Below, one piece after another: positions 1-5,697 of a stretch of 5,697 nucleotides of DNA. The stretch lies in the NCBI GenBank assembly GCA_021154065.1, contig JAJKJG010000362.1, positions 1 through 5,697 of the forward strand. The letters are read 5' to 3'. The stretch comes from Methylobacterium sp. Its GTDB lineage: Bacteria; Pseudomonadota; Alphaproteobacteria; Rhizobiales; Beijerinckiaceae. The notes under the pieces were generated by a model. It was not told the DNA's origin. It made no database searches and worked only from the letters and a program-made list of their open reading frames with translations. The translations under genes and the position numbers were made by a program. The stretch's first letter is position 1; the number at the start of each line of letters is the position of its first letter.

Positions 1-312
1 CCCTTCTTTTCACCGTTAAGACTGCTGCATTTCCTCGCCCTGGCTCTCGCCTTTCAGCGTCTGTTCAGGTTCATTGGCCCTACGATCCCGTGGCTGACCC
101 GGCAATTGTCGGCGCTCGGCCGCAATTCACTCGCCGTCTTCTCGGTGGGGTCTCTGGCAAGCCTTGCGGGGCAACTGGTCAGATTCTTCACCGGCGGCGG
201 TTTCATCGTCGATGCTCTTGTCCTATCTATAGGACTTGGCATCATGAGCTTCACGGCATGGTTCGTCGAATGGCGTTCGCGCTCCCGCAGTCCCTCCTCG
301 CTCTCCTCCTGA
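1..312 (+). CDS. OpgC-like membrane acyltransferase, C-terminal part (5' end outside window)
   Basis: This is an open frame from the first base to the TGA at 310-312, giving 103 residues of a protein that begins upstream. It opens with SPLRLLHFLALALAF, followed by a soluble turn, LGRNSLAVFSVGSLASLAGQ, and a last hydrophobic segment ending in TAWF. That order (loop, 'GRNSLAVF' helix, final helix, short basic-serine tail) is what I know from the C-terminus of OpgC-family proteins. These are multi-pass inner-membrane acyltransferases that succinylate osmoregulated periplasmic glucans in Proteobacteria. The assignment rests on remembered family resemblance of the tail only. Another acyltransferase-3-like membrane protein is the main alternative. 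Its end overlaps the next gene by 55 bases in another frame. Base composition is odd: I count 140 G/C in the first 240 bases (58%), with codons such as TTA, CTA, ATA, AGA and GGA that the following genes rarely use. Confidence 0.72.
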   Translation, partial: PFFSPLRLLHFLALALAFQRLFRFIGPTIPWLTRQLSALGRNSLAVFSVGSLASLAGQLVRFFTGGGFIVDALVLSIGLGIMSFTAWFVEWRSRSRSPSSLSS

Positions 313-1133
313 CCGTCGCGGTCGGGGGCTCGGCGGCTCTCGCGCAGGCTCCGGCGGCAAGTCCGGCGGAGCAGCCGACGCCTGCCGACGCCGTCGATAC
401 CAGCCTCTCGCCCGAGTGCCGGGTTCCCGGCTCGAAGCTCTATACCCTCGGGCCGCTTCGGGCCGTCAAGCGCGCCCTCAAGGACAGCCGCGCCATCCAG
501 GTCCTCGCCATCGGCTCCTCCTCGACGGTCGGGATCGGCGCCACGTCGCCGGCCGCCGCCTATCCGGTGCGCCTCGAGGGCGAGCTCGAGAAGCTCTTCC
601 CGGGGATCGAGATCGAGGTCACGAACCGCGGCCTGTCGGGCGAGATCGCCGCCGGCGCCGCCGAGCGCATCCGCAACACCATCGCCGAGGTCGAGCCCGA
701 TCTCGTGATCTGGCAGGTCGGCACGAACGACGCGCTTGCCCGCGTCGACATCGAGACCTTCGCGCAATCGCTCGACGAGACCATCAAGTGGATCGCGAGC
801 CACCGCATCGACGTCGTGCTCGTCGACCCGCAATACACGGCGAGCCTCGCCCGCGACGACTACTACGGCCGGATCGTCAAGACCGTCCAGGCGGTCGCCC
901 AGCGCGAGCGCGTGCCGCTCGTCCTGCGCTACGAGGCGATGCGCTACCTGTCGAGCCAGCCGACCGCCAGCGGCCGCTATCTCGCCCGCGACCAGTTCCA
1001 CCTCAACGACCTCGGCTATCGCTGCATGGCCGAGCATGTCGCGCGCGCCATCACGCTCGCGGTGGTCGAGCCGGAGCAGGGCGCCGTCACCGCCCCGACC
1101 GCCGCGACCGCCGCCGTCACCCCGACGCGATAG
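258..1133 (+). CDS. Exported SGNH/GDSL-family hydrolase (esterase-like)
   Basis: A 291-residue protein of the SGNH hydrolase superfamily, whose members cleave or transfer ester-linked acyl groups. Residues 1-29 form a signal peptide: basic MVRR start, hydrophobic core, and ALA|Q cleavage site, so the enzyme should act in the periplasm. The four blocks are visible. Block I is IGSSSTVG at 85-92, with Ser88 the likely nucleophile and Ser where GDSL has Asp. Block II is NRGLSG at 123-128. Block III is VGTNDA at 154-159 (Asn157). Block V is DQFHLND at 245-251, with Asp245 and His248 completing the triad. The tail after about 270 is a low-complexity Ala/Thr/Pro stretch. The ATG at 258 is preferred because it places the signal peptide at the N-terminus. 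The same frame is open back to an ATG at 90, but that extension is non-hydrophobic and lies inside the preceding gene. The ribosome site is weak (GAG at 246-248). Natural substrate is unknown; the neighbouring OpgC-like gene suggests acylated periplasmic glycan. Confidence 0.9.
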   Translation: MVRRMAFALPQSLLALLLTVAVGGSAALAQAPAASPAEQPTPADAVDTSLSPECRVPGSKLYTLGPLRAVKRALKDSRAIQVLAIGSSSTVGIGATSPAAAYPVRLEGELEKLFPGIEIEVTNRGLSGEIAAGAAERIRNTIAEVEPDLVIWQVGTNDALARVDIETFAQSLDETIKWIASHRIDVVLVDPQYTASLARDDYYGRIVKTVQAVAQRERVPLVLRYEAMRYLSSQPTASGRYLARDQFHLNDLGYRCMAEHVARAITLAVVEPEQGAVTAPTAATAAVTPTR

Positions 1134-1160
1134 CGCCTCCGGGCGGGCGCACGGCTCGCC

Positions 1161-1817
1161 ATGATCACCGCCGTCAGGGCATTCCGGGCGCGGCCGCGCC
1201 TCCTCGTCTCGACCCTCGTCGCAATCGCCGCGGCCGCGCTGCTGCCGGCCCGATTCGCCCTGTCCTCCCGGCTGCTGCTCGCCTGGGACGTCGGCGCGAG
1301 CCTCTATCTGATCCTCGCCTTTGTCATGATGGCGCGCTCGGCGGTCGCCGACATGCGCCGCCGCGCCGGGAGCCAGGACGAAGGCGCGATCTTCATCCTC
1401 CTCGTGACCTCGGTCGCGGCGGTCGCCTCGCTCGCCGCGATCGCGATTGAGCTCCACGGCGCGGGCGGCCCGGGCGCCGAGGGCAAGCCCTTCCGGATCG
1501 CGCTTGCCGGCGTGACGATCCTCTGCTCCTGGCTCTTCGTGCACACGAGCTTTGCGCTGCATTACGCGCACGAGTTCTACGGCGAGGGCCGCGACGAGCG
1601 CATCGGCGGCCTCCGGTTCCCGGAGCCGAAATACGATCCCGATTACTGGGACTTTCTCTATTTCGCCGCGAACCTCGGCGCAGCGGCGCAGACCTCGGAC
1701 GTGATGATCACCGGCCAGAGCATGCGCCGGCTCGTCCTTGCCCACACCATCCTGTCCTTCCTCTTCAACACCACGATCCTGGCGCTCGCCGTCAACGTCG
1801 GCGCGAGCCTCCTCTGA
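1161..1817 (+). CDS. DUF1345 family integral membrane protein
   Basis: This 218-residue protein matches the DUF1345 family in length and in its diagnostic features. It has hydrophobic segments near 14-30, 38-58, 75-97, 111-134 and 193-215. The conserved core reads FVHTSFALHYAHEFY at 126-140, then FPEPKYDPDYWDFLYF at 153-168, then QTSDV at 177-181 and LSFLFNTTILALAVN at 198-212. The family is widespread in bacteria, sits in the inner membrane and has no established function; I assign none. ATG at 1161 is the only good start after the upstream stop at 1131-1133, and no convincing Shine-Dalgarno sequence precedes it. With a 27-base gap to the SGNH hydrolase gene it may be translated from the same message. 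The shared direction with envelope genes does not by itself show a shared role. Confidence 0.93.
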   Translation: MITAVRAFRARPRLLVSTLVAIAAAALLPARFALSSRLLLAWDVGASLYLILAFVMMARSAVADMRRRAGSQDEGAIFILLVTSVAAVASLAAIAIELHGAGGPGAEGKPFRIALAGVTILCSWLFVHTSFALHYAHEFYGEGRDERIGGLRFPEPKYDPDYWDFLYFAANLGAAAQTSDVMITGQSMRRLVLAHTILSFLFNTTILALAVNVGASLL

Positions 1818-1868
1818 CGCGGGTCGCCCCTTAAGGGTCGGGAAACGCCGCCGGCGCTAGCATCCGCG

Positions 1869-1888
1869 CCCGGGGACGAGGCCCCGGG
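1869..1888 (+). promoter_or_regulatory. Perfect GC hairpin just upstream of the flippase start codon
   Basis: CCCGGGG at 1869-1875 and CCCCGGG at 1882-1888 are perfect reverse complements around a six-base loop, ACGAGG. The structure ends 5 bases before the ATG at 1894. The loop and first stem base hold the only purine-rich ribosome-site candidate seen (GAGG at 1878-1881). What is seen is the inverted repeat; any effect on translation of the flippase, or a role as a transcription-factor site, is inference. A chance palindrome in very GC-rich DNA is quite possible. A GCTAGCAT box at 1856-1863 just before it resembles an alphaproteobacterial -10 element, but I see no convincing partner box upstream. 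Confidence 0.3.
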
Positions 1889-1893
1889 ACGGG

Positions 1894-3222
1894 ATGCAAT
1901 CGATGGCGGCGGCCGCGGCGGGAGCGCTGAGGACCGGCGGGGAGGCGCTCGTCCGGGCGCGCCGCGCCGGCATTGCCGTGTTCGTCATCCGGGTCGCGGC
2001 GGCGGGCCTCGCCTACGGCACGCAGGTGCTGATGGCGCGGCTCATGGGCGAGGCTGGCTACGGCATCTTCGCCACCGCCTGGGTCTGGATCGCGATCCTC
2101 GGCCATGCCTCGCTATTCGGCCTGTCGCAGTCGATGTGCCGCTTCCTGCCGCAGTACCGCGCCCGCGGCGAGACCGACCTCGCCCGCGGCTTCCTCGCCG
2201 GCGGGGCGGCCGCCGTGCTTGCCAGCGCCGGCGCCGCGGCGGCAGCCGGGGCGGCGCTCCTGTGGCTCGCCGGCGGCAGCCTCGGCGAGGGCCGCGTTCT
2301 GCCGCTCGGGCTCGCGCTCGCGACGGTGCCGGTCTTTGCCGTGCAGGACTATCTCCAGGCGATCGCCCGCAGCCAGAACTGGCCCGTGCTGGCGATCCTG
2401 CCGCCCTACATCGTCCGCCAGGGCCTCGTCGCTGCGGCGATGGTGGCAGCCGTTGCCTTCGGCGCCCCAGCCGAGCCCGCGGTCGCGGTCGGCTGCACCC
2501 TTATCGCGACGGCCGCCGCCGTCATCGTCCAGGGGCTGGCGCTGCTGCGCCGGCTCGATCCGGCGCTCCTGTCCGGCAAGCGCCGCTACCGTCCGCGCGA
2601 ATGGGCGGCCGCGACCCTGCCGATGGGCTTTGCCGACCTGACGCTGATCCTGTTCAACTCGATCGACGTGCTCGTCCTCGGCCTGTTCGTGCCGGCCGAC
2701 GCGGTCGGCGTCTATTTCGCCGCGACCCGCATCCTGCAGCTCGTGCTCTTTGCCCAATACGCCGCCACCGCCGCGACCGCGCCGCGCTTCGCCGAGGCCT
2801 CAGCGCGCGGCGACGACGCGGCGCTGCGCGCGCTCGTCCGCGGCACGGTGCGGCTGACGGCGGGCGCGAGCCTCGCGCTCGGCGCCGGGCTCCTCCTCGT
2901 CGCGCCCTGGCTGCTCGACCTCTTCGGGGCGGGCTTCGGAGCGGGCTTCGGAGCCCTCGCCATCCTCGTCTGCGGAGCGGCGGTGCAGAGCTCCTTCGGC
3001 CCGGCCGAGGATCTCCTCAACATGCTCGGCGCCGAGCGCGTCGCGGCGCGCGTCTCCTTTGCCGCGCTGGCGCTGGCAGTGACGCTCACTTTCGCGCTGA
3101 TCCCGTCCTGCGGCATCATCGGCGCGGCTGTCGCCATGGCGCTCGCGACCGCGGCGCGCGGCGCGGCGCTGTCGGTTGCGGCGCAAAGACGGCTCGGCCT
3201 CTCGACCCACATCCTGGCGTGA
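1894..3222 (+). CDS. Wzx-type polysaccharide/oligosaccharide flippase (MOP superfamily)
   Basis: A 442-residue, strongly hydrophobic protein with about twelve membrane segments in two halves (roughly 27-220 and 240-430). It fits the polysaccharide-biosynthesis branch of the MOP exporter superfamily, which flips lipid-linked glycans across the inner membrane. Landmarks are QVLMARLMGEAGYGIFATAW at 44-63, the cytoplasmic RRYRPREW segment at 230-237 that opens the second half, SIDVLVLGLFVPADAVGVY at 256-274, and the C-terminal pattern NMLGAERVAARV at 376-387 followed by two helices containing 'GIIGAAVAMALATAARG'. Residues 346-353 are an exact AGFG-AGFG repeat from a 12-base tandem duplication. 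The ATG at 1894 is chosen as the first in frame after the preceding gene; an ATG three codons later (1903) is equally possible. The next gene starts 7 bases after the stop, so the pair is probably an operon. The glycan transported cannot be told from the sequence. Confidence 0.9.
   Translation: MQSMAAAAAGALRTGGEALVRARRAGIAVFVIRVAAAGLAYGTQVLMARLMGEAGYGIFATAWVWIAILGHASLFGLSQSMCRFLPQYRARGETDLARGFLAGGAAAVLASAGAAAAAGAALLWLAGGSLGEGRVLPLGLALATVPVFAVQDYLQAIARSQNWPVLAILPPYIVRQGLVAAAMVAAVAFGAPAEPAVAVGCTLIATAAAVIVQGLALLRRLDPALLSGKRRYRPREWAAATLPMGFADLTLILFNSIDVLVLGLFVPADAVGVYFAATRILQLVLFAQYAATAATAPRFAEASARGDDAALRALVRGTVRLTAGASLALGAGLLLVAPWLLDLFGAGFGAGFGALAILVCGAAVQSSFGPAEDLLNMLGAERVAARVSFAALALAVTLTFALIPSCGIIGAAVAMALATAARGAALSVAAQRRLGLSTHILA
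2929..2952 (+). repeat. Exact 12-base tandem duplication inside the flippase gene
   Basis: GCGGGCTTCGGA occurs twice back to back (2929-2940 and 2941-2952), in frame, coding for AGFG twice at flippase residues 346-353. It lies in the loop after the PWLLDLF helix, where MOP flippases usually have a short glycine-rich turn. A small replication-slippage event is the simplest reading. The frame is kept, so the gene should stay functional. Confidence 0.6.
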
Positions 3223-3229
3223 CGCGGGC

Positions 3230-4396
3230 ATGAACGTCGCGGTCCCCCTCGATACCCTGCGGCCGGCGGCGCCGATCTTGGCCGGCCTCGCGGCGTTCGC
3301 GGAGCTCAGCGAAGCGGAATGGGACGCGCTCCTCGGGCAGGCGCTCGACCCGAACCCGTTCCACGGCCGCCTCGTCTTGACAGCGCACGCGGCGTCGGGC
3401 CTCCTGCCCGAGCGCCTGCGCTTCATCGCGGTGCGCGGCGGCGCCGGGCTCGAGGCGCTGCTGCCGTACCTTCCCGGCGGCAGCCTCGTCGGCTGGCGGC
3501 GGGCGCACCGCGTCTGGATGCCGCCGCAGTTCGCCGTCGACGCGACGCCGCTGATCGGCAGCGCGTCGCCTGAGGAGAGCGCCGAGGCGCTCGTCGAGGC
3601 CATGGCGCGGGCCGGAACGCTGTGGCGCTTTCCCTTCGTCGCGCTCGACGGCGCCGCCGGGCGCGCGCTCGTCGCGGCTTGCCGGCGGCGCGGCTTCGCG
3701 ACCGCCGCGGTGTCCTCCTTCGACCGCGCCGTGCTGGCGCGGTGCGGCGGCGGTTATGAGGCCTATGCGCGTCGGCATCTGAGCGCCCGCCGCCGCAAGG
3801 GGCTCGCCCGGCAGTGGCGCCGGCTCGGCGAGACCGGCCGCATCGCGGCCGCGAGCTTCACCGAAGGCCAGGGGCTGCGCGACGCCGTCGAGGCTTTCCT
3901 CCAGCTCGAGGCGCAAGGCTGGAAGGGCCGGCGCGGAACGGCGCTCGCAAGCCGCGCCGCGAACGCCCCCGTCGGGCGCGCGCTCTTCACCGCTGCGGGC
4001 GCGGTCGCCGGCCGGGCCGACGTGCTGTCGCTCGACGGCCGCCCGGTCGCGATCAGCCTCGCGCTCGTCTCGGCCGGGACCGCCTTCCTCCTCAAGACCG
4101 CCCATGACGAGCGGCTGCGCGCGTTCTCGCCCGGCGTGCTCCTCGAGGACGCGATCCTGCGCGCCTTCCTCGACGACGGCTTTGCCGACCGCCTCGACTC
4201 GGCGAGCCTCCCCGGCTCGCTCCTGGACGAGCTTTACGCCGACCGCGAGCGCATCGCCGACCTCGTCGTCGCGACCGACGGGGCCATCACCGCCGCCGCG
4301 CTCGCGGCGATGGCGGAGAAGGAGCGCCGCCGGCAAGCCGCCCTCGATCGCCTCAAGGCCTGGTACTGGCGCGCGATCGATTTCGCCAAACGCTGA
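3230..4396 (+). CDS. GNAT-fold acyltransferase, CelD/BcsL type (BioF2-like domain)
   Basis: This 388-residue protein belongs to the CelD/BcsL-type branch of the GNAT superfamily, soluble enzymes thought to acylate sugars or precursors in exopolysaccharide and cellulose synthesis. The key run is ARRHLSARRRKGLARQWRRL at 180-199, then the family signature LQLEAQGWKGRRGTAL at 225-239. The C-terminal GNAT half has LSLDGRPVAISLAL at 266-279, FLLKTAHDE at 286-294 and SPGVLLEDAIL at 300-310, where acyl-CoA is expected to bind. There is no signal peptide or membrane helix, so it should act in the cytoplasm, before the flippase step. ATG at 3230 lies 7 bases after the flippase stop and is preferred over an in-frame TTG at 3176 that would overlap the flippase gene. 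The Shine-Dalgarno is poor, which fits translational coupling. The acyl group and acceptor are not known. Its stop lies 9 bases from the stop of convergent trmO, with no clear terminator between. Confidence 0.88.
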   Translation: MNVAVPLDTLRPAAPILAGLAAFAELSEAEWDALLGQALDPNPFHGRLVLTAHAASGLLPERLRFIAVRGGAGLEALLPYLPGGSLVGWRRAHRVWMPPQFAVDATPLIGSASPEESAEALVEAMARAGTLWRFPFVALDGAAGRALVAACRRRGFATAAVSSFDRAVLARCGGGYEAYARRHLSARRRKGLARQWRRLGETGRIAAASFTEGQGLRDAVEAFLQLEAQGWKGRRGTALASRAANAPVGRALFTAAGAVAGRADVLSLDGRPVAISLALVSAGTAFLLKTAHDERLRAFSPGVLLEDAILRAFLDDGFADRLDSASLPGSLLDELYADRERIADLVVATDGAITAAALAAMAEKERRRQAALDRLKAWYWRAIDFAKR

Positions 4397-4405
4397 CCGC
4401 GCTTC

Positions 4406-4912
4406 CTAGCCTTCCTCGCCCTTCTCGGCGTGCCACCCGACGCGCGCCTCTGGCCTTGCATCGGTCGAGGCGAAATAGGGCTTGAGGTCGAGGAGCGGCG
4501 TGCCGTCGAGGCAGTCGAGCCCGCGCACCGACAGCCGCGTGCCCTCGACCTGAAGCAGCGCCACGACCGAGAGCGCGATCGGGTTCGGCCGGGCGGGCGA
4601 GCGCAGCGCGAAGACGCCGCGGGCGACGCCGTAGCGCCGCGGCCGCTGCCGCACGAGGTGCCGCGGCGCCCGGTCCATCCAGTACAGCACGATGAGGTGG
4701 CTGCAGGTCGCAAGATCGGCGAGGCCGTCGGCATAGCGCGGATCGAGCTCGATCGTGCAGGCCGCCTCCGCCTCGCCGCCGTTCTTCGGGCACTCGGCGC
4801 GGGTCGTCCAGGGCGTGCGGATGCGGCCGATGAAATAGACCCCGGCATCGAACGACGCCGGCAGCGCGATCGCGGTCTCGCCCTCGCGCGGGCCGAAGTC
4901 GGGGTCGGTCAT
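4406..4912 (-). CDS. trmO: tRNA (N6-threonylcarbamoyladenosine(37)-N6)-methyltransferase TrmO
   Basis: A 168-residue protein of the TrmO (TsaA/YaeB) family, SAM-dependent enzymes that methylate N6 of t6A37 in threonine tRNAs to give m6t6A. The TsaA beta-barrel fold is recognisable throughout: FIGRIRTPW at 27-35, LDPRYADGLADL at 56-67, SHLIVLYWMDRA at 71-82, the highly conserved GVFALRSPARPNPIALSVV at 99-117 and VRGLDCLDGTPLLDLKPY at 129-146. It is shorter than the E. coli protein (about 235 residues), lacking the extra C-terminal domain; single-domain forms are common in alphaproteobacteria. The ATG (complement of 4910-4912) is preceded by GAGGAG, with the GAGG core 4 bases from the start: strong but close. 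It lies downstream of rnpB on the same strand. The chemistry is well supported by family; which tRNAs are modified in this organism is inferred. Confidence 0.95.
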   Translation of the reverse strand: MTDPDFGPREGETAIALPASFDAGVYFIGRIRTPWTTRAECPKNGGEAEAACTIELDPRYADGLADLATCSHLIVLYWMDRAPRHLVRQRPRRYGVARGVFALRSPARPNPIALSVVALLQVEGTRLSVRGLDCLDGTPLLDLKPYFASTDARPEARVGWHAEKGEEG

Positions 4913-4921
4913 TGCTCCTCG

Positions 4922-4949
4922 TTTTAACCGAGTCGCCAGAGCCCGTCAG
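4922..4949 (-). promoter_or_regulatory. Weak candidate promoter for trmO
   Basis: On the minus strand CTGACG (complement of 4944-4949) and TTAAAA (complement of 4922-4927) are spaced 16 bases apart and resemble -35 and -10 boxes. TTAAAA ends only 9 bases before the trmO ATG, so a transcript from here would have almost no leader and would lose most of the GAGGAG site. That makes it doubtful; readthrough from rnpB is an alternative source of trmO message. Confidence 0.25.
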
Positions 4950-4986
4950 GTTGCCGCGCGAAATCGACCGACATCGGCGGAGAGAG

Positions 4987-5396
<410 letters not shown>

Positions 5397-5401
5397 TTTC
5401 C

Positions 5402-5430
5402 GATGTGGGCCGGGAGCACAGGCCCGTCAA
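5402..5430 (-). promoter_or_regulatory. rnpB: Probable rnpB promoter
   Basis: On the minus strand TTGACG (complement of 5425-5430) is followed after exactly 17 bases by CACATC (complement of 5402-5407), ending 5 bases before the predicted RNA start at about 5396. The -35 box is close to the sigma-70 consensus and to the alphaproteobacterial TTGACG form. The -10 box is poor. The position relative to the P1 helix of rnpB, rather than the -10 sequence, is the main support. Confidence 0.6.
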
Positions 5431-5473
5431 GCGCGCGCCTGCCGGCCCGGAACCCCAGCGGCGCCTGCGGCGT

Positions 5474-5501
5474 TTGCGTCCCGCCGTGGCCAAGCTAGGG
5501 T
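5474..5501 (+). promoter_or_regulatory. Candidate promoter for the lipoprotein gene
   Basis: TTGCGTC at 5474-5480 and GCTAGGGT at 5494-5501, spaced 13 bases, resemble the Caulobacter-type housekeeping promoter (TTGACGS, 10-14 bases, GCTANAWC), with mismatches in both boxes. A start near 5508 would give a leader of about 55 bases before the ATG at 5563. It is divergent from the rnpB promoter, with the -35 boxes about 44 bases apart. Confidence 0.35.
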
Positions 5502-5562
5502 GCGCGCCCCAAAGGCCCGCTTGAATCGCGAGGCTATGCCTTACTCGAACAGGGATGCTGCC

Positions 5563-5697
5563 ATGAAGACGATCATCAGCCTTGCCGCCGCCGGCGCCCT
5601 CGCCCTCGCGGTCTCGGCCTGCAACACGCCCGGCGAGCGCGCCGCCGGAGGCGCCGTGATCGGCGGCCTCGCCGGTGCCGCGATCGGCGGTGCCGCC
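5563..5697 (+). CDS. Small glycine-zipper lipoprotein, N-terminal part (3' end outside window)
   Basis: Forty-five residues are visible before the window ends. The protein starts MKTIISLAAAGALALAVSAC: a charged N-terminus, a hydrophobic core and a lipobox V17-S18-A19-C20, so it should be cleaved by signal peptidase II and lipid-modified on Cys20. Just after the lipobox comes a Gly/Ala stretch, GGAVIGGLAGAAIGGAA at 29-45, of the glycine-zipper type common in small outer-membrane lipoproteins of alphaproteobacteria. The ATG at 5563 is chosen because it gives a well-formed signal peptide and has AGGG at 5551-5554 with 8 bases spacing. An in-frame ATG at 5536 would add nine mostly polar residues and is less likely. 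It is transcribed divergently from rnpB. Function is unknown; a structural envelope role is the family expectation only. Confidence 0.78.
   Translation, partial: MKTIISLAAAGALALAVSACNTPGERAAGGAVIGGLAGAAIGGAA

Noticed and set aside
90..257. N-terminal extension of the SGNH hydrolase to the ATG at 90
   Set aside because: It would bury the signal peptide behind 56 polar, Arg/His/Cys-rich residues and lies wholly within the opgC-like coding sequence.
54..1745. A 563-residue open frame on the minus strand across the SGNH and DUF1345 genes
   Set aside because: Composition is Arg/Gly/Asp/Ala-rich with no recognisable domain. It is the expected antisense shadow of GC-rich codons; the plus-strand genes have clear family motifs.
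3116..4336. A 406-residue minus-strand open frame opposite the acyltransferase gene
   Set aside because: Low-complexity Arg/Glu/Gly/Ala-rich sequence without motifs. The plus-strand frame carries the CelD-type signatures.
4397..4405. Bidirectional terminator between the convergent acyltransferase and trmO genes
   Set aside because: Only 9 bases separate the stops, and no stem-loop with a T-tract is visible in or beside them.

Overview
The window is high-GC DNA of alphaproteobacterial type, most probably from a Hyphomicrobiales (Rhizobiales) relative. The evidence is the strongly G/C-ending codons, the alphaproteobacterial form of the RNase P RNA (a short P3 hairpin), the mix of protein families (OpgC-like acyltransferase, DUF1345, a flippase paired with a CelD-like acetyltransferase), and promoter-like boxes resembling alphaproteobacterial consensus. 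Genus cannot be fixed by reading alone.

Positions 1-4396, plus strand: five genes face the same way. First is the 3' end of an OpgC-like membrane acyltransferase (1-312). It is overlapped by an exported SGNH/GDSL hydrolase (258-1133). After 27 bases comes a DUF1345 membrane protein (1161-1817). After a 76-base gap holding a strong hairpin, a Wzx-type polysaccharide flippase (1894-3222) and a GNAT-fold CelD/BcsL-type acyltransferase (3230-4396) lie 7 bases apart and look like an operon. The common theme is the cell envelope: making, modifying or exporting periplasmic and surface glycans. No glycosyltransferase or polymerase is present in the window.

Positions 4406-5396, minus strand: trmO (4406-4912), a tRNA N6-threonylcarbamoyladenosine methyltransferase gene, converges on the acyltransferase gene with only 9 bases between the two stop codons. 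Upstream of it on the same strand is rnpB, the RNA subunit of RNase P (about 4987-5396), with a well-placed TTGACG box before its 5' end. Both act on tRNA: one trims the 5' leader, the other modifies A37. No clear terminator separates them.

Positions 5397-5697: a 166-base divergent intergenic region carries candidate promoters for rnpB (minus) and for a small glycine-rich lipoprotein gene (plus, from 5563) that runs off the end of the window.

The content is mostly recognisable chromosomal housekeeping and envelope genes. I saw no mobile element, CRISPR array or defence system. The points most worth a second look are the opgC/SGNH overlap, the drop in GC over the first 240 bases, the rnpB-trmO adjacency, and the hairpin just before the flippase start codon.
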